Shown piece after piece: positions 17,747 through 26,912 of a stretch of 64,000 bases of DNA (position 1 is its first letter; each line of letters begins with the position of its first letter). The stretch comes from JAFGBN01 sp964394145 (GTDB lineage Bacteria; Chloroflexota; Dehalococcoidia; GIF9; AB-539-J10). Made by a program: the position numbers and the translations under genes. The stretch spans positions 124,001 to 188,000 of the forward strand of contig CAYMVL010000025.1 in assembly GCA_964394145.1 (NCBI GenBank). The letters are read 5' to 3'. The notes beneath the pieces are model-generated. The model ran no database searches, was not told the origin of the DNA, and saw nothing but the letters and a program-made list of their open reading frames with translations.

Positions 17747-18568
17747 TTGCTAAAGATTGGCTGGTTTTCCACAGGCAGGGATAAAGCGGCACGCCAGCTT
17801 CTGCACGCCGTGCAGAATGAGATCGGCACCGGTGGAATCAGCGGCAAGATTGACTTCGTTTTCAGCAACCGGGAGCCCGGTGAATTCAGGGAAAGCGATT
17901 CGTTTTTTGAATTAGTCCGTAGCTATGACATCCCGCTTGTCTGCTTATCTCACAGAAAGTTCAAGAGGCCTGGGATAGTACTGCCTTCCGAACGCGAAAG
18001 CGCAGAGCAGGGCGATGCAAAGCAGGCCCGGGAGAGTTGGCGGCTCAGCTATGACAGGGAGATACAAAGCAGAATTGCTAAATTCGCCCCAGACATCTGT
18101 GTCCTTGCCGGTTATATGCTCATCATAGGGGAAGAGCTGTGCCAGAGTTACAATATGATTAATCTTCATCCAGCACCTCCAGGTGGTCCTACAGGCAGCT
18201 GGCAAGCAGTCATTAGAAAACTGCTACAGGACAAAGCTGAAAAGGCCGGAGCAATGATGCACTTAGTCACTCCTGAATTAGACAGAGGGCCGGTAATTAG
18301 TTATTGCACCTTCTCTATCAGAGGCAAGCCCTTCGATCAATATTGGCGAAACGATGATAAAGATACGTTGTTCCGACTTATTCGCCAGTATGAGCTTAGC
18401 AGGGAGTTCCCTCTCATCATCTCCACGCTTAAAGCACTTGGTCGTGGAGAGATTAATGTGACAGGAAGAGGGTTAATCGATGCGCGGGGAAACTCAATTG
18501 GCGGATACGATCTCAGTAGTGAAATAAACAGTATGATAGACAGCCAAGTCGCTTCACCAAGCTCGTAA
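17747..18568 (+). CDS. Formyltransferase-fold protein (PurN-like)
   Basis: The 273-residue protein resembles glycinamide ribonucleotide formyltransferase and related folate-dependent formyltransferases. The catalytic Asn and His sit in MINLHPAPPGG, and the Asp in LDRGPVI, the three positions of the N-H-D triad. The N-terminal FSTGRD and CLSH blocks fit the Rossmann fold. The loop after the His (PAPPGGPTGSWQ) differs from the LLPxYxG of PurN, so the substrate may not be GAR. It starts at a TTG 12 bases after GGAGG. Confidence 0.72.
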   Translation: MLKIGWFSTGRDKAARQLLHAVQNEIGTGGISGKIDFVFSNREPGEFRESDSFFELVRSYDIPLVCLSHRKFKRPGIVLPSERESAEQGDAKQARESWRLSYDREIQSRIAKFAPDICVLAGYMLIIGEELCQSYNMINLHPAPPGGPTGSWQAVIRKLLQDKAEKAGAMMHLVTPELDRGPVISYCTFSIRGKPFDQYWRNDDKDTLFRLIRQYELSREFPLIISTLKALGRGEINVTGRGLIDARGNSIGGYDLSSEINSMIDSQVASPSS

Positions 18569-18633
18569 TGACAAATAGCGTCATCATTACCCAGTACGGA
18601 ATTTTGGAGCAGTCCTAGAGACAGAATAAGAAC

Positions 18634-19632
18634 ATGAGCAGCAAGGTGGAAACAAAGCTAATCTGCTTTGACCTTGAAGGTCCACTATCCCCTCAAGACA
18701 ACGCCTATGAACTGATGAAGCTATTCCCAGGTGGCGACAGAGTTTTTGAGGCTATCAGCCGCTATGACGATTTGCTAACGCTAGAAGGCAAAGCTGATTA
18801 TGAGCCAGGAGATACCCTGTCTCTCATCGCGCCTTTCTTGGCCCATCATGGAATAAGAGAAAGACAAATCGCCACTATGGGTCATGAAGCTAGATTAACC
18901 ACAGGAGCAGCCGAACTATTATCTAAACTCAAAGAGCGAGGATGGCAGGTATTTTGTATTAGCACCAGTTATGAACAGTATGCTTTGTCTATAACGCAAA
19001 GGCTGGGTATACCGTGTGAGAATGTAGCTTGCACCTCATTCCCGCTAGATTATATTTGTCAGATGCTAAGTGAGGACGATTCCAGGTTGCTGAAGCAAGC
19101 AGAGGAAGAATTCACGACCCTTAGCCATGATGCCATCATAAGACAAACCATGGATCGCTTTTACTGGCAAGAACTGCCCATGACAAGCGTGGGAAGAATC
19201 ATAAACCAAATCAAGCCCGTAGGTGGCAAACGCAAGGTGGAAGCATTGCAACGCTTCGCTGCCAGAGTGGGAAAACCCCTTTCCAAATGTGTAGCAGTTG
19301 GAGATAGCATCACGGATTTAAGGATGCTCCAGACGGTGAATAAAGTAGGCGGCCTGGCTGTCGCCTTCAATGCTAACGAGTATGCTTTGCCTTATTCTAC
19401 CATGAGTCTGGCATCTATCGATTTATATGACTTATGGACAGCTTTAGAAGTTTGGGAAACTAGCGGGCGGCAAGCAACGGAGAGAGTCGTTAAGGCGAGC
19501 GAAGAGTCTGGTGGCAGTGGTGATAGAGGACACTTCCACTGGCTAGCCGGAACCCAGGACTTAACTCGACCCTTGGAAATTCACAAAAGGATAAGGCGCT
19601 TAGTCAGAGAAGACGCAGCCAAGCTAGGCTAG
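18634..19632 (+). CDS. HAD-fold phosphatase, EhaR-like (COG4030-type)
   Basis: The 332-residue protein has the four HAD motifs: CFDLEGPLSPQDNAYEL (11-27; nucleophile D13, with E15 where most HADs have Asp), ISTS for motif II, the Lys in GGKRKVEAL for motif III, and VGDSITDLRM for motif IV. The DxEGP...DNAFEL-like start recalls the archaeal family annotated EhaR (energy-converting hydrogenase A subunit R), from memory. No hydrogenase gene is in the window. It could act like a phosphoserine-type phosphatase; the substrate is unknown. It is convergent with the clpP operon. Confidence 0.7.
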   Translation: MSSKVETKLICFDLEGPLSPQDNAYELMKLFPGGDRVFEAISRYDDLLTLEGKADYEPGDTLSLIAPFLAHHGIRERQIATMGHEARLTTGAAELLSKLKERGWQVFCISTSYEQYALSITQRLGIPCENVACTSFPLDYICQMLSEDDSRLLKQAEEEFTTLSHDAIIRQTMDRFYWQELPMTSVGRIINQIKPVGGKRKVEALQRFAARVGKPLSKCVAVGDSITDLRMLQTVNKVGGLAVAFNANEYALPYSTMSLASIDLYDLWTALEVWETSGRQATERVVKASEESGGSGDRGHFHWLAGTQDLTRPLEIHKRIRRLVREDAAKLG

Positions 19633-19642
19633 CATATATTCT

Positions 19643-19807
19643 CTAGTCTCGCCTCTTAGTACCGAGAATCAGCCATACCACAGTTACAATAAGGATGACA
19701 GCAATGACGACAATGGTAATGAAGCCCACCTTGCCCAAGCCCCAGAACTCCGGAGGGCTAGCTGTGTTCAAGTCCAAGACTTGTCCAGCAACTAATAGAG
19801 AATTCAT
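19643..19807 (-). CDS. Small single-pass membrane protein coupled to clpP
   Basis: A 54-codon gene starts at an ATG that overlaps the clpP stop by 4 bases (ATGA) and ends with TAG at 19643-19645. The product has a polar N-terminal part (MNSLLVAGQVLDLNTASPPE), one clear transmembrane segment (about 27-48, VGFITIVVIAVILIVTVVWLIL) and a basic end GTKRRD, so it probably has its C-terminus in the cytoplasm. The overlap and composition argue for a real gene. I recognise no family. It fills the place after tig-clpP where clpX often stands. Confidence 0.7.
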   Translation of the reverse strand: MNSLLVAGQVLDLNTASPPEFWGLGKVGFITIVVIAVILIVTVVWLILGTKRRD

Positions 19808-20409
19808 TTCTTCTCTGGCTTGGAAAGTATTGCATCCACAATTCCGTATTCTACTGCTTGTTGGGGATCCAGATAGAAATCTCTGTCAGTATCGTGGGCA
19901 ATTTTCTCCACCGTCTGACCTGTATGCTTGGCAATGATATTGCGGATTTTTTCCTGCATTCTCATTATTTCTCGAGCAGCAATCTCAATGTCGGCTGCTT
20001 GGCCTTGTGCACCTCCAATTGCCTGATGGAGATGAATAGTCGAGTTAGGCAGAGCGTATCTCTTGCCCTTGGTCCCAGCACAAAGAAGCAAGGTGCCCAT
20101 ACTAGCCGCCAAACCAACACATATCGTGGATACACCGCAGCGAAGAAGCTGCATAGTGTCATATATGGCCAGGCCAGCACTGATAACGCCGCCAGGGCAA
20201 TGGATGTAAAGGCTTATATCTTTTTCTGAGTCTTCCCTTTCCAGATACAGCAGTTGAGCGATAATGAGATTAGCTATCTGGTCATTTATGGGTGTGCCTA
20301 GAAAAACGATCCTTTCCTTCAACAGAAGGGAATATATGTCAAAGGCACGCTCCCCGCGGGCACCAGTCTCAGTTACGGTGGGGATTATCACTTGAGATTC
20401 TATTTCCAT
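19804..20409 (-). CDS. clpP: ATP-dependent Clp protease proteolytic subunit
   Basis: The 201-residue protein is the chambered serine protease that works with a Clp ATPase. The catalytic triad is S103 (GLAASMG), H128 (TIHLHQ) and D177 (DTDRDFYL). The GGAQGQAADIEI block is well conserved. The histidine motif reads TIHLHQA rather than the usual MIHQP, a mild deviation with the His in register. It follows tig by 16 bases and is followed by a coupled small membrane gene; no clpX is nearby. Confidence 0.96.
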   Translation of the reverse strand: MEIESQVIIPTVTETGARGERAFDIYSLLLKERIVFLGTPINDQIANLIIAQLLYLEREDSEKDISLYIHCPGGVISAGLAIYDTMQLLRCGVSTICVGLAASMGTLLLCAGTKGKRYALPNSTIHLHQAIGGAQGQAADIEIAAREIMRMQEKIRNIIAKHTGQTVEKIAHDTDRDFYLDPQQAVEYGIVDAILSKPEKK

Positions 20410-20425
20410 CTAGCACTCCTTTGTC

Positions 20426-21700
20426 CTATTGCTGCTCACAGCTGCTCACTACTTGTACCAACCGGCTCATTGTCTTCTCATCACGTAAAGATTGTTCAAT
20501 TGCTTCTCTCACCTGAGGCAGGGCAAAGAATTGTTGCATCTTCTCCTTGTCCTTGGCATCCTTCATAATTTCCTCTACTCTATTATCTACTTCTGACGAA
20601 TCAATTTCAATCTTCTCTTCCTCAGCTATCTTATCAAGAACGAGAGTCTGAATAATTCGTCTTTTGGCTGTAGGACGCAGTCTCTCCATATACTCCTCTT
20701 TAACTTTGTTAGTCCTGCTTAGATATTCCTCGACTTCCCTGAAACCAAAGCGTTGTGACTCATCCTTAAGAAGCTTATAGATTTCACTATCCTCCAGTAC
20801 AGGAGGATAATCCACTTCGCTGAGTTCAATAGTAGCCTCGAGAGCTTTCCCCCTGAGCTCCTGGCGACTTTTCTCCTCAGCTTCAGCCTTCAAATTGGCA
20901 CTCAGCTTTTCCTTCATAGCAGCAAGGTCAGCATATCCAACGCTCTGAGCAAAACTATCATCAAGCTGGGGCAGGTTCTTCTCCTTTATTTCTGCTATAG
21001 TAACCTCGAAAACAGCCTCCTTACCGGCGAGTTCTTTGATCCTATAGTCAGCAGGAATACTAAGACTGAAGGACTTTTCCTCGCTTCTTATCATACCCAC
21101 TAGGTTTTGGTTAAATCCAGGTGGGGGGAAAGTTGATTCTTCACTCACTTCGTACACCATATCCTTGTGGTTTAGAAATGGCTTATCTTCAATGTTAGCT
21201 CGGACATTCATGGTAACGACATCATCGAATTGAACAGGACGGTCTACAGGTGATAGCATTGCCTGTTCCTGTCGAATCTCTTCTATAGCTGTTTCGATTT
21301 GCTCATCGCCGACCTCCACCGGCTCAGCACTCAACCTTATGTCATGGTAGTTGCCGAGCTTGACCGTAGGTTTGAGTGGCACGATGGCCTTGACAACTAC
21401 AGGGCTAGTTTGAGCGACTTCCAACTTTGGCTCGGCAATGGGTTTGATGCCCAGCGACTCAATTGCCTGTTCGTAAAGCAGTGGTATCAGACGGTCCAGG
21501 GCATCTTCGAGCAAAGCGCCTTTGCCTAGATGCTGTTCCAGAACAGCTCTTGGCGCCTTTCCTTTGCGGAAGCCAGGTATAGATGCCTTACTGACTAAGC
21601 GATGATACGCTTCGCTAAGAGATTTATCTAATTCGCCTGCCTCTGCTTCTATGGTGAGGGCTACCTGGCAATTCTCCATATTTTCCGTGCTTACTTTCAT
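20426..21700 (-). CDS. tig: Trigger factor
   Basis: A ribosome-bound chaperone with peptidyl-prolyl isomerase activity. The 424-residue protein shows the ribosome-binding signature PGFRKGKAPRAVLEQ near residue 40, a central PPIase (FKBP-like) domain with DDVVTMNVRANIEDKPF, and the long helical C-terminal arms. It lies between aspS and clpP on the same strand, with 97 bases after aspS, and probably shares the message with clpP. Confidence 0.95.
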   Translation of the reverse strand: MKVSTENMENCQVALTIEAEAGELDKSLSEAYHRLVSKASIPGFRKGKAPRAVLEQHLGKGALLEDALDRLIPLLYEQAIESLGIKPIAEPKLEVAQTSPVVVKAIVPLKPTVKLGNYHDIRLSAEPVEVGDEQIETAIEEIRQEQAMLSPVDRPVQFDDVVTMNVRANIEDKPFLNHKDMVYEVSEESTFPPPGFNQNLVGMIRSEEKSFSLSIPADYRIKELAGKEAVFEVTIAEIKEKNLPQLDDSFAQSVGYADLAAMKEKLSANLKAEAEEKSRQELRGKALEATIELSEVDYPPVLEDSEIYKLLKDESQRFGFREVEEYLSRTNKVKEEYMERLRPTAKRRIIQTLVLDKIAEEEKIEIDSSEVDNRVEEIMKDAKDKEKMQQFFALPQVREAIEQSLRDEKTMSRLVQVVSSCEQQ

Positions 21701-21797
21701 ATATCACACCCTTTGGTCACTCCGACCATAGCCAAGAAGTTCTGCTTCAGTTCCTCATTATCAAGAAGATTCAGGGTTTTGGCTCACTGGAATATGC

Positions 21798-23585
21798 TTA
21801 GTGAAGAATCTCCTGCTTAAGCTTCAAATTTAGTTCATCAAGCTGCTTCTTATCAACGTATGAAGGGCTATCGAACATCAGGTCAACAGCATTTTGGTTC
21901 TTGGGGAAGGCAATGACCTCCCTGATACTCTGCTCTCCAGCCAACAGCATTAGCAATCTGTCCAGCCCTATGGCAATGCCACCATGTGGTGGTGCCCCGT
22001 ATTCCAGCGCTTTTAGTAGACATCCAAACCGGCTTTCCATTTCATCCTGACCATAACCAAGAAGTCCGAAGATTCTCTCCTGGAGCTGGCGCTTATGAAT
22101 TCTGATGCTCCCGCTGCCAAGCTCGCAGCCATTGCATACGATATCATAATGACGACCGTGAACTTTGGCCACTTCAGTGTCGAGCAACTGAATATCTTCT
22201 TCACGCGGTGCGGTAAACGGGTGATGCATTGATTCCCAGCGACCTGCTATATCACTCCATTCAAATAGAGGAAAATCAACCACAAAGGCAAAGGCGAGCA
22301 AGCCAGCATCGGTTAGGCTGAGACGGCGTGCCATCTCGCGCCGCAACTCATCAAGTGCTCTATTAGTCACATCTAGTTTGTCGGCGACGAGTAACAAGAG
22401 GTCACCGGATTTCACCTCAAATCTGCTAGCTATAGCTCCCAATTGAGCCTGAGTCAGGTGTTTTGTAGCCGCTGATTTCACATTATCTAATTCCACAGAT
22501 TCTCCCGTGAAAGCCATCGTGGTTAAACCCTTGGCTCCGCTCGTTTGAGCCAAATTGACTAACTCATCAAGTTGACGGTGACTATAATGACCGCAACCGT
22601 TAATACATATCCCCTTCACTCTACCACCCCCCTCTATAGCAGAGCGGAAAACGCCAAACTCAGTCTCAGCGGCGATATCAGTTATATCTTTGAGTTCAAG
22701 ACCGAATCTCAAATCCGGTTTATCCGTGCCGTAGCGCTCTGTTGCTTCCCTGTAAGAGAGACGAGGGAAAGGCTTCAATATCCGCATTTCTGGTTTGACA
22801 GTCTCTGTAAGCGAGGTAAAAAGTCCCTCCATAAGTTGTAGTATGTCATCTTCGTCTACGAAGCTCATCTCCAGGTCAAGCTGGGTGAATTCAGGTTGGC
22901 GGTCTGCCCGAAGGTCTTCATCTCTAAAACAGCGGGCTACCTGGAAATATCTCTCAAAGCCGGCTACCATCAGGATTTGTTTGAGTTGCTGTGGAGATTG
23001 TGGCAGAGCATAAAACTTGCCTGGATTCAGGCGGCTAGGTACCAGGTAATCCCGCGCTCCTTCAGGGGTGCTCTTAATTAAAAGGGGCGTCTCTATTTCG
23101 ATAAATCTCTTATCTTCCAGGTAGTCCCGGATAGACTTTGTCGCCTTGTGGCGTAAGATAATATTGTCTCTCACTCTAGGTCTTCTGAGATACAGATAGC
23201 GATTCCTGAGACAAAGTGATTCTTCAACTTCGACATCTTCGTTTATGTAGAACGGCGGATTTTCCGAGGAATTGAGGATTACAGCCCCTTCAACCGTAAC
23301 TTCAATATCTCCTGTAGTCAGTTTAGAGTTCTCTGTGCCTGGAGGACGGGGGACAATTTCTCCAGTAATCTGAATTACATACTCGTTGCGGAGTGAACCA
23401 GCTACTTGATAGGCATCTTGCGATACCTGCGGGTTGAAGACCACTTGCACTATACCATCTGCATCACGCAAATCGATAAACACCATGCCGCCGTGGTCAC
23501 GGCGGCGATGCACCCAGCCAGCCAAAGTCGCCTTCTGGCCCACATGTTCTTTTCTAAGTTCACCACAAGTATGGCTTTTTAGCAA
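21798..23585 (-). CDS. aspS: Aspartate--tRNA ligase (bacterial type)
   Basis: The 595-residue class II synthetase has the N-terminal anticodon-binding OB fold (LAGWVHRRRDHGGMVFIDLRD), motif 2 (FRDEDLRADRQPEFTQLDLE), the bacterial GAD insertion (about 285-420) and motif 3 (GIAIGLDRLLMLLAG). It may be non-discriminating and charge tRNA-Asn too, as in many bacteria; no gatCAB is in the window to judge. The start is a TTG at 23585 with GGGAG 7 bases upstream. Confidence 0.96.
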   Translation of the reverse strand: MLKSHTCGELRKEHVGQKATLAGWVHRRRDHGGMVFIDLRDADGIVQVVFNPQVSQDAYQVAGSLRNEYVIQITGEIVPRPPGTENSKLTTGDIEVTVEGAVILNSSENPPFYINEDVEVEESLCLRNRYLYLRRPRVRDNIILRHKATKSIRDYLEDKRFIEIETPLLIKSTPEGARDYLVPSRLNPGKFYALPQSPQQLKQILMVAGFERYFQVARCFRDEDLRADRQPEFTQLDLEMSFVDEDDILQLMEGLFTSLTETVKPEMRILKPFPRLSYREATERYGTDKPDLRFGLELKDITDIAAETEFGVFRSAIEGGGRVKGICINGCGHYSHRQLDELVNLAQTSGAKGLTTMAFTGESVELDNVKSAATKHLTQAQLGAIASRFEVKSGDLLLLVADKLDVTNRALDELRREMARRLSLTDAGLLAFAFVVDFPLFEWSDIAGRWESMHHPFTAPREEDIQLLDTEVAKVHGRHYDIVCNGCELGSGSIRIHKRQLQERIFGLLGYGQDEMESRFGCLLKALEYGAPPHGGIAIGLDRLLMLLAGEQSIREVIAFPKNQNAVDLMFDSPSYVDKKQLDELNLKLKQEILH

Positions 23586-23844
23586 AGATCGTCTCCCGGT
23601 TCCAGTGATTGCTGATTATACCCCAATGCGGACTTATCACTCAATTGCTAACAGGGTATCCCCACCCCTGCGATTCTGTCCAGAAACACACAATCCCTGA
23701 ATGCATCCCAGAACAGAATTGAAGGTCGACCATACCCGGAGATGGTCAAACCAGAAACGTCGCAACTGTCTCTACCATCTGCAAGCTCCCCTGCTCCCCA
23801 TAGATACTTGTGTAACTTACTGACATTGTCATTTCTGAAAATCG

Positions 23845-25530
23845 TCATGGCCGCAGCAGTTCCTGCAGCACATCTACCACCTCTTGCCCAGGAACGCTAT
23901 CGCGGACTACTGCTTTACCTAAACTCCCCAGAAGCACCCAGCGTATTGCCCCTTTCCTTGCTTTCTTGTCCAGTTCCATGGCTCTCTCCACATCCATCAA
24001 GTCTATTTTGGAGAAGGTCAAAGGCAAACCAAATCTCTGTAACAATGACTGCTGTCGCTCAAATTCCGACGAGGATAAGAGACCTAATGTCTGACTAAGC
24101 TTACCCGCGCCCGCCATACCAATAGCCACTGCTTCCCCATGGAGGAATTGCCTATATTGAGTGGCTGCTTCCAAACCATGAGCTATGGTGTGCCCGTAGT
24201 TCAAGATAATGCGCTTCCCCTGGTCTTTCTCATCCTCGGAGACGACCTGAGCCTTGAGGGCAGCACTGCGAGCCACAGCTTGAATTAGAACATCTGTTTC
24301 TAATTTCATTAGCTTGGCAGCGTTGCCTTCCAGAAACTTAAAGAATCCTGCATCTAGTATGAGACCATACTTAATCACTTCAGCCCACCCCGACGTCAAC
24401 TCACGCTGAGACAGACTGCTAAGAGCCTGGCAATCAACAAGAACAAAGTTGGGTTGATAGAAAGCTCCAATAAGGTTCTTAGCCTGAGGGTGATTAACCC
24501 CTACCTTGCCTCCAATGCTAGCATCAACCATGCCTACTAAACTCGTTGGCACCTGTATCCAGGGCATACCCCGCAGAAAAGTAGCAGCGACAAAGCCAGC
24601 CAGATCACCCACCATGCCACCCCCCAATGCCATGATAATGTCATTTCGCTCCGCTCGATGTTCTACAAGAAAATCATAGATTCTATTAGCGAAATCAGTA
24701 CTTTTCGTCCTCTCGCCTGGCGGTACAACAAAGGAGTTAACGGCAAACCCAGAGTGCTCCAGAGTCTTTTTGATTTCGCCACCGTAGATGGAAAACACGG
24801 TCTCATCGCTAATCACATTGACTGCGCCAGATAAGCCGCTCTCTTTTATCTTTTCGCCCAGCTTGTCCAGAAGCCCCCAGCCCACGAAAATAGGATAACT
24901 CTGAGTAGCCGTTTTGACCATGCAGGCGACGTCATGTTGCCCGCCAAATAGAGGGAAAACTTGAGTGGACTTCTCTTCTTCTCCTTCAGCATCCAGCATT
25001 TGCCATGCCCTTAGCACCTCTTCACTCACCTGGCTAATAGTCAAATTATCAGTATGCACCGTCCAGTCAACCTGAGCATAGTAAGGCTGCCTCAAAGCCT
25101 TCAACTGCCTTATACGTTCTAGAGGATTGCTGCCAGACAGAAGAGGGCGAACTTCGCCACCACGACCGTGACCACTTTCTTTAAACAAGCGCTGATAGAT
25201 TGTCTCTGGCTTAGCTTCAAGGCAAGCGACAAAACCGCTTTGCACCATCACTTCGTAGTTGTGGGGGTCAAGAATAGCACCACCACCAACCGCTATGACC
25301 ATTCGCCTCTGCTGGCAGGCTCGCTGGATAATGTGACGCTCAAGGTCCCTGAATTTTGCCTCACCATCCTGCCGGAAAATCTCAGCTATGGGCTTGCCAG
25401 CCTGTTTGACTATCTGTTCGTCGGTATCAATGAAATACCAACTTAGAGTCCGGGCTACCTCTTGACCCACCACAGACTTGCCCGTGCCAGAAAAGCCTGT
25501 CAGGATAATACTCTCTTTTCGTCTTGCCAT
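23845..25530 (-). CDS. aroKB: Fused shikimate kinase / 3-dehydroquinate synthase
   Basis: One 561-residue chain joins two shikimate-pathway enzymes. Residues 1-175 are shikimate kinase: P-loop GFSGTGKS (13-20), DTDEQIVKQAG and the AVGGGAIL and RPLL blocks. From about 200 the protein is 3-dehydroquinate synthase: ALGGGMVGDLAGFVAATFLRG, PTSLVGMVDASIGGKVGVNH, and the zinc ligands in the SGWAEVIKYG, NYGHTIAHGLE and LHGEAVAIGM segments. The same fusion order is known in Thermotoga. The steps it does are not consecutive (2nd and 5th). aroC and aroE follow upstream on the same strand. Confidence 0.95.
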   Translation of the reverse strand: MARRKESIILTGFSGTGKSVVGQEVARTLSWYFIDTDEQIVKQAGKPIAEIFRQDGEAKFRDLERHIIQRACQQRRMVIAVGGGAILDPHNYEVMVQSGFVACLEAKPETIYQRLFKESGHGRGGEVRPLLSGSNPLERIRQLKALRQPYYAQVDWTVHTDNLTISQVSEEVLRAWQMLDAEGEEEKSTQVFPLFGGQHDVACMVKTATQSYPIFVGWGLLDKLGEKIKESGLSGAVNVISDETVFSIYGGEIKKTLEHSGFAVNSFVVPPGERTKSTDFANRIYDFLVEHRAERNDIIMALGGGMVGDLAGFVAATFLRGMPWIQVPTSLVGMVDASIGGKVGVNHPQAKNLIGAFYQPNFVLVDCQALSSLSQRELTSGWAEVIKYGLILDAGFFKFLEGNAAKLMKLETDVLIQAVARSAALKAQVVSEDEKDQGKRIILNYGHTIAHGLEAATQYRQFLHGEAVAIGMAGAGKLSQTLGLLSSSEFERQQSLLQRFGLPLTFSKIDLMDVERAMELDKKARKGAIRWVLLGSLGKAVVRDSVPGQEVVDVLQELLRP

Positions 25531-25682
25531 TGTATCTAATCAATATTTTAGCCCAGTATATTGGAAAAACCGAATCGCAACAACGTCTGAGGCCTCACAG
25601 ATAATCGGTCGGAGCTCTTAGAACCTCCCACCACAATCACTCAGACCCGCAGAGGGATAAGCCTGAGCCTCAGGGGATTCTA

Positions 25683-26855
25683 TTATTTCAACGCCGAAAC
25701 GGACTCTATGTAATCGCTATAATTCCTCTTAGTTTCCTTTAAGTTGTCGCCGCCGAATTTCTCTAACATGGCGCATGCTAAGACCAAAGCTAGCATCGCT
25801 TCACCAATCACCCCTGCGGAGGGGACAATGCAAATATCGCTGCGCTCATAATGGGCTTTGACCGCTTCTCCGCTACGCAAATCTATGGACGGCAAGGGAT
25901 CAGCCAAGGTTGCAATAGGCTTGACTGCGGCCTTGACTACGATGACTTCCCCATTAGATATGCCGCCTTCAATGCCACCGGCACGGTTAGTGGCACGACG
26001 CCAAACGAACGGTTGCTTCGAGGGATTCGGTTCGATCGGATCATGTGCTTGCGAGCCTTTAAGCTTTGCTGAAACAAAGCCACCTCCGATTTCCACTCCC
26101 TTTACAGCGTTGATGCTCATTATCGCTTGGGCAATTCTGCCATCTAGGCGGCGATCCCAGCTAATATGGCTCCCCAGACCTATAGGTGCTCCGTCGGCGA
26201 TTACTTCGAATATACCACCCAGCGTATCCCCAGCAGCTCTAGCATCATCAATAGCTGTTATCATCTCTATTTCTGTTTTGGCATCAGCACAGCGGACCGG
26301 AGAGTCTTCTACCCGCTGCCAGTCTGGAGATATCGCATCGCTCTGCCCATAGCTAACATTACCAATTGCTGTGGTATGGCTGTGAATAGCAACGCCAAAT
26401 TCCTCCAAAAATTTCTTGGCTACCGCCCCTGCCCCCACCCTAGCAGCTGTTTCTCTAGCACTAGCCCTCTCTATTATCGGCCTAATGTCTTTAAGTCCAT
26501 ATTTAATTACGCCAGCCAGGTCGGTATGTCCCGGGCGCGGATGCATTATGGACTCAGATTCCTCTTCTAGAGGTGAGACATTCATAACCTTCTGCCAGTT
26601 TTGCCAGTCCCGGTTAGGGATAAAAAGCCCAATAGGGCTGCCTATAGTAAGTCCATAGCGGACTCCGGAAATGATTTCAGCCTTGTCCTGCTCTATCTCC
26701 ATTCGGGCGCCACGCCCATACCCCATCTGGCGACGCCTCAGTTCACGATTGATGTGTTCCGCTTCCAAGGGGAGGTCAGCTACCATACCTTCAATTATGG
26801 TTACCAGTCCTTGGCCGTGTGATTCTCCTGCGGTGAAAAAACGAAGGTGCGTCAT
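25683..26855 (-). CDS. aroC: Chorismate synthase
   Basis: It makes chorismate from EPSP using reduced FMN. The 390-residue protein has the family signatures GESHGQGL (11-18), RRRQMGYGRGARM and HPRPGHTDLAGVIKYG in the N-terminal half and RASARETAARVGAGAVAKK in the middle. It lies between aroE and aroKB on the minus strand, with 57 bases to aroE and 152 to aroKB. The length is normal. Confidence 0.96.
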   Translation of the reverse strand: MTHLRFFTAGESHGQGLVTIIEGMVADLPLEAEHINRELRRRQMGYGRGARMEIEQDKAEIISGVRYGLTIGSPIGLFIPNRDWQNWQKVMNVSPLEEESESIMHPRPGHTDLAGVIKYGLKDIRPIIERASARETAARVGAGAVAKKFLEEFGVAIHSHTTAIGNVSYGQSDAISPDWQRVEDSPVRCADAKTEIEMITAIDDARAAGDTLGGIFEVIADGAPIGLGSHISWDRRLDGRIAQAIMSINAVKGVEIGGGFVSAKLKGSQAHDPIEPNPSKQPFVWRRATNRAGGIEGGISNGEVIVVKAAVKPIATLADPLPSIDLRSGEAVKAHYERSDICIVPSAGVIGEAMLALVLACAMLEKFGGDNLKETKRNYSDYIESVSALK

Positions 26856-26912
26856 GCCATATCCCCCCGTGCTCTATCCGGTTGCCTCTCTACCAGCTCC
26901 GGACTTCTCCTT

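Noticed and set aside
23648..23848. 66-codon minus frame overlapping the aroKB stop as ATGA
   Set aside because: The overlap is suggestive, but the protein has no family likeness, membrane segment or regular composition, and it could be chance; kept as a possibility only.
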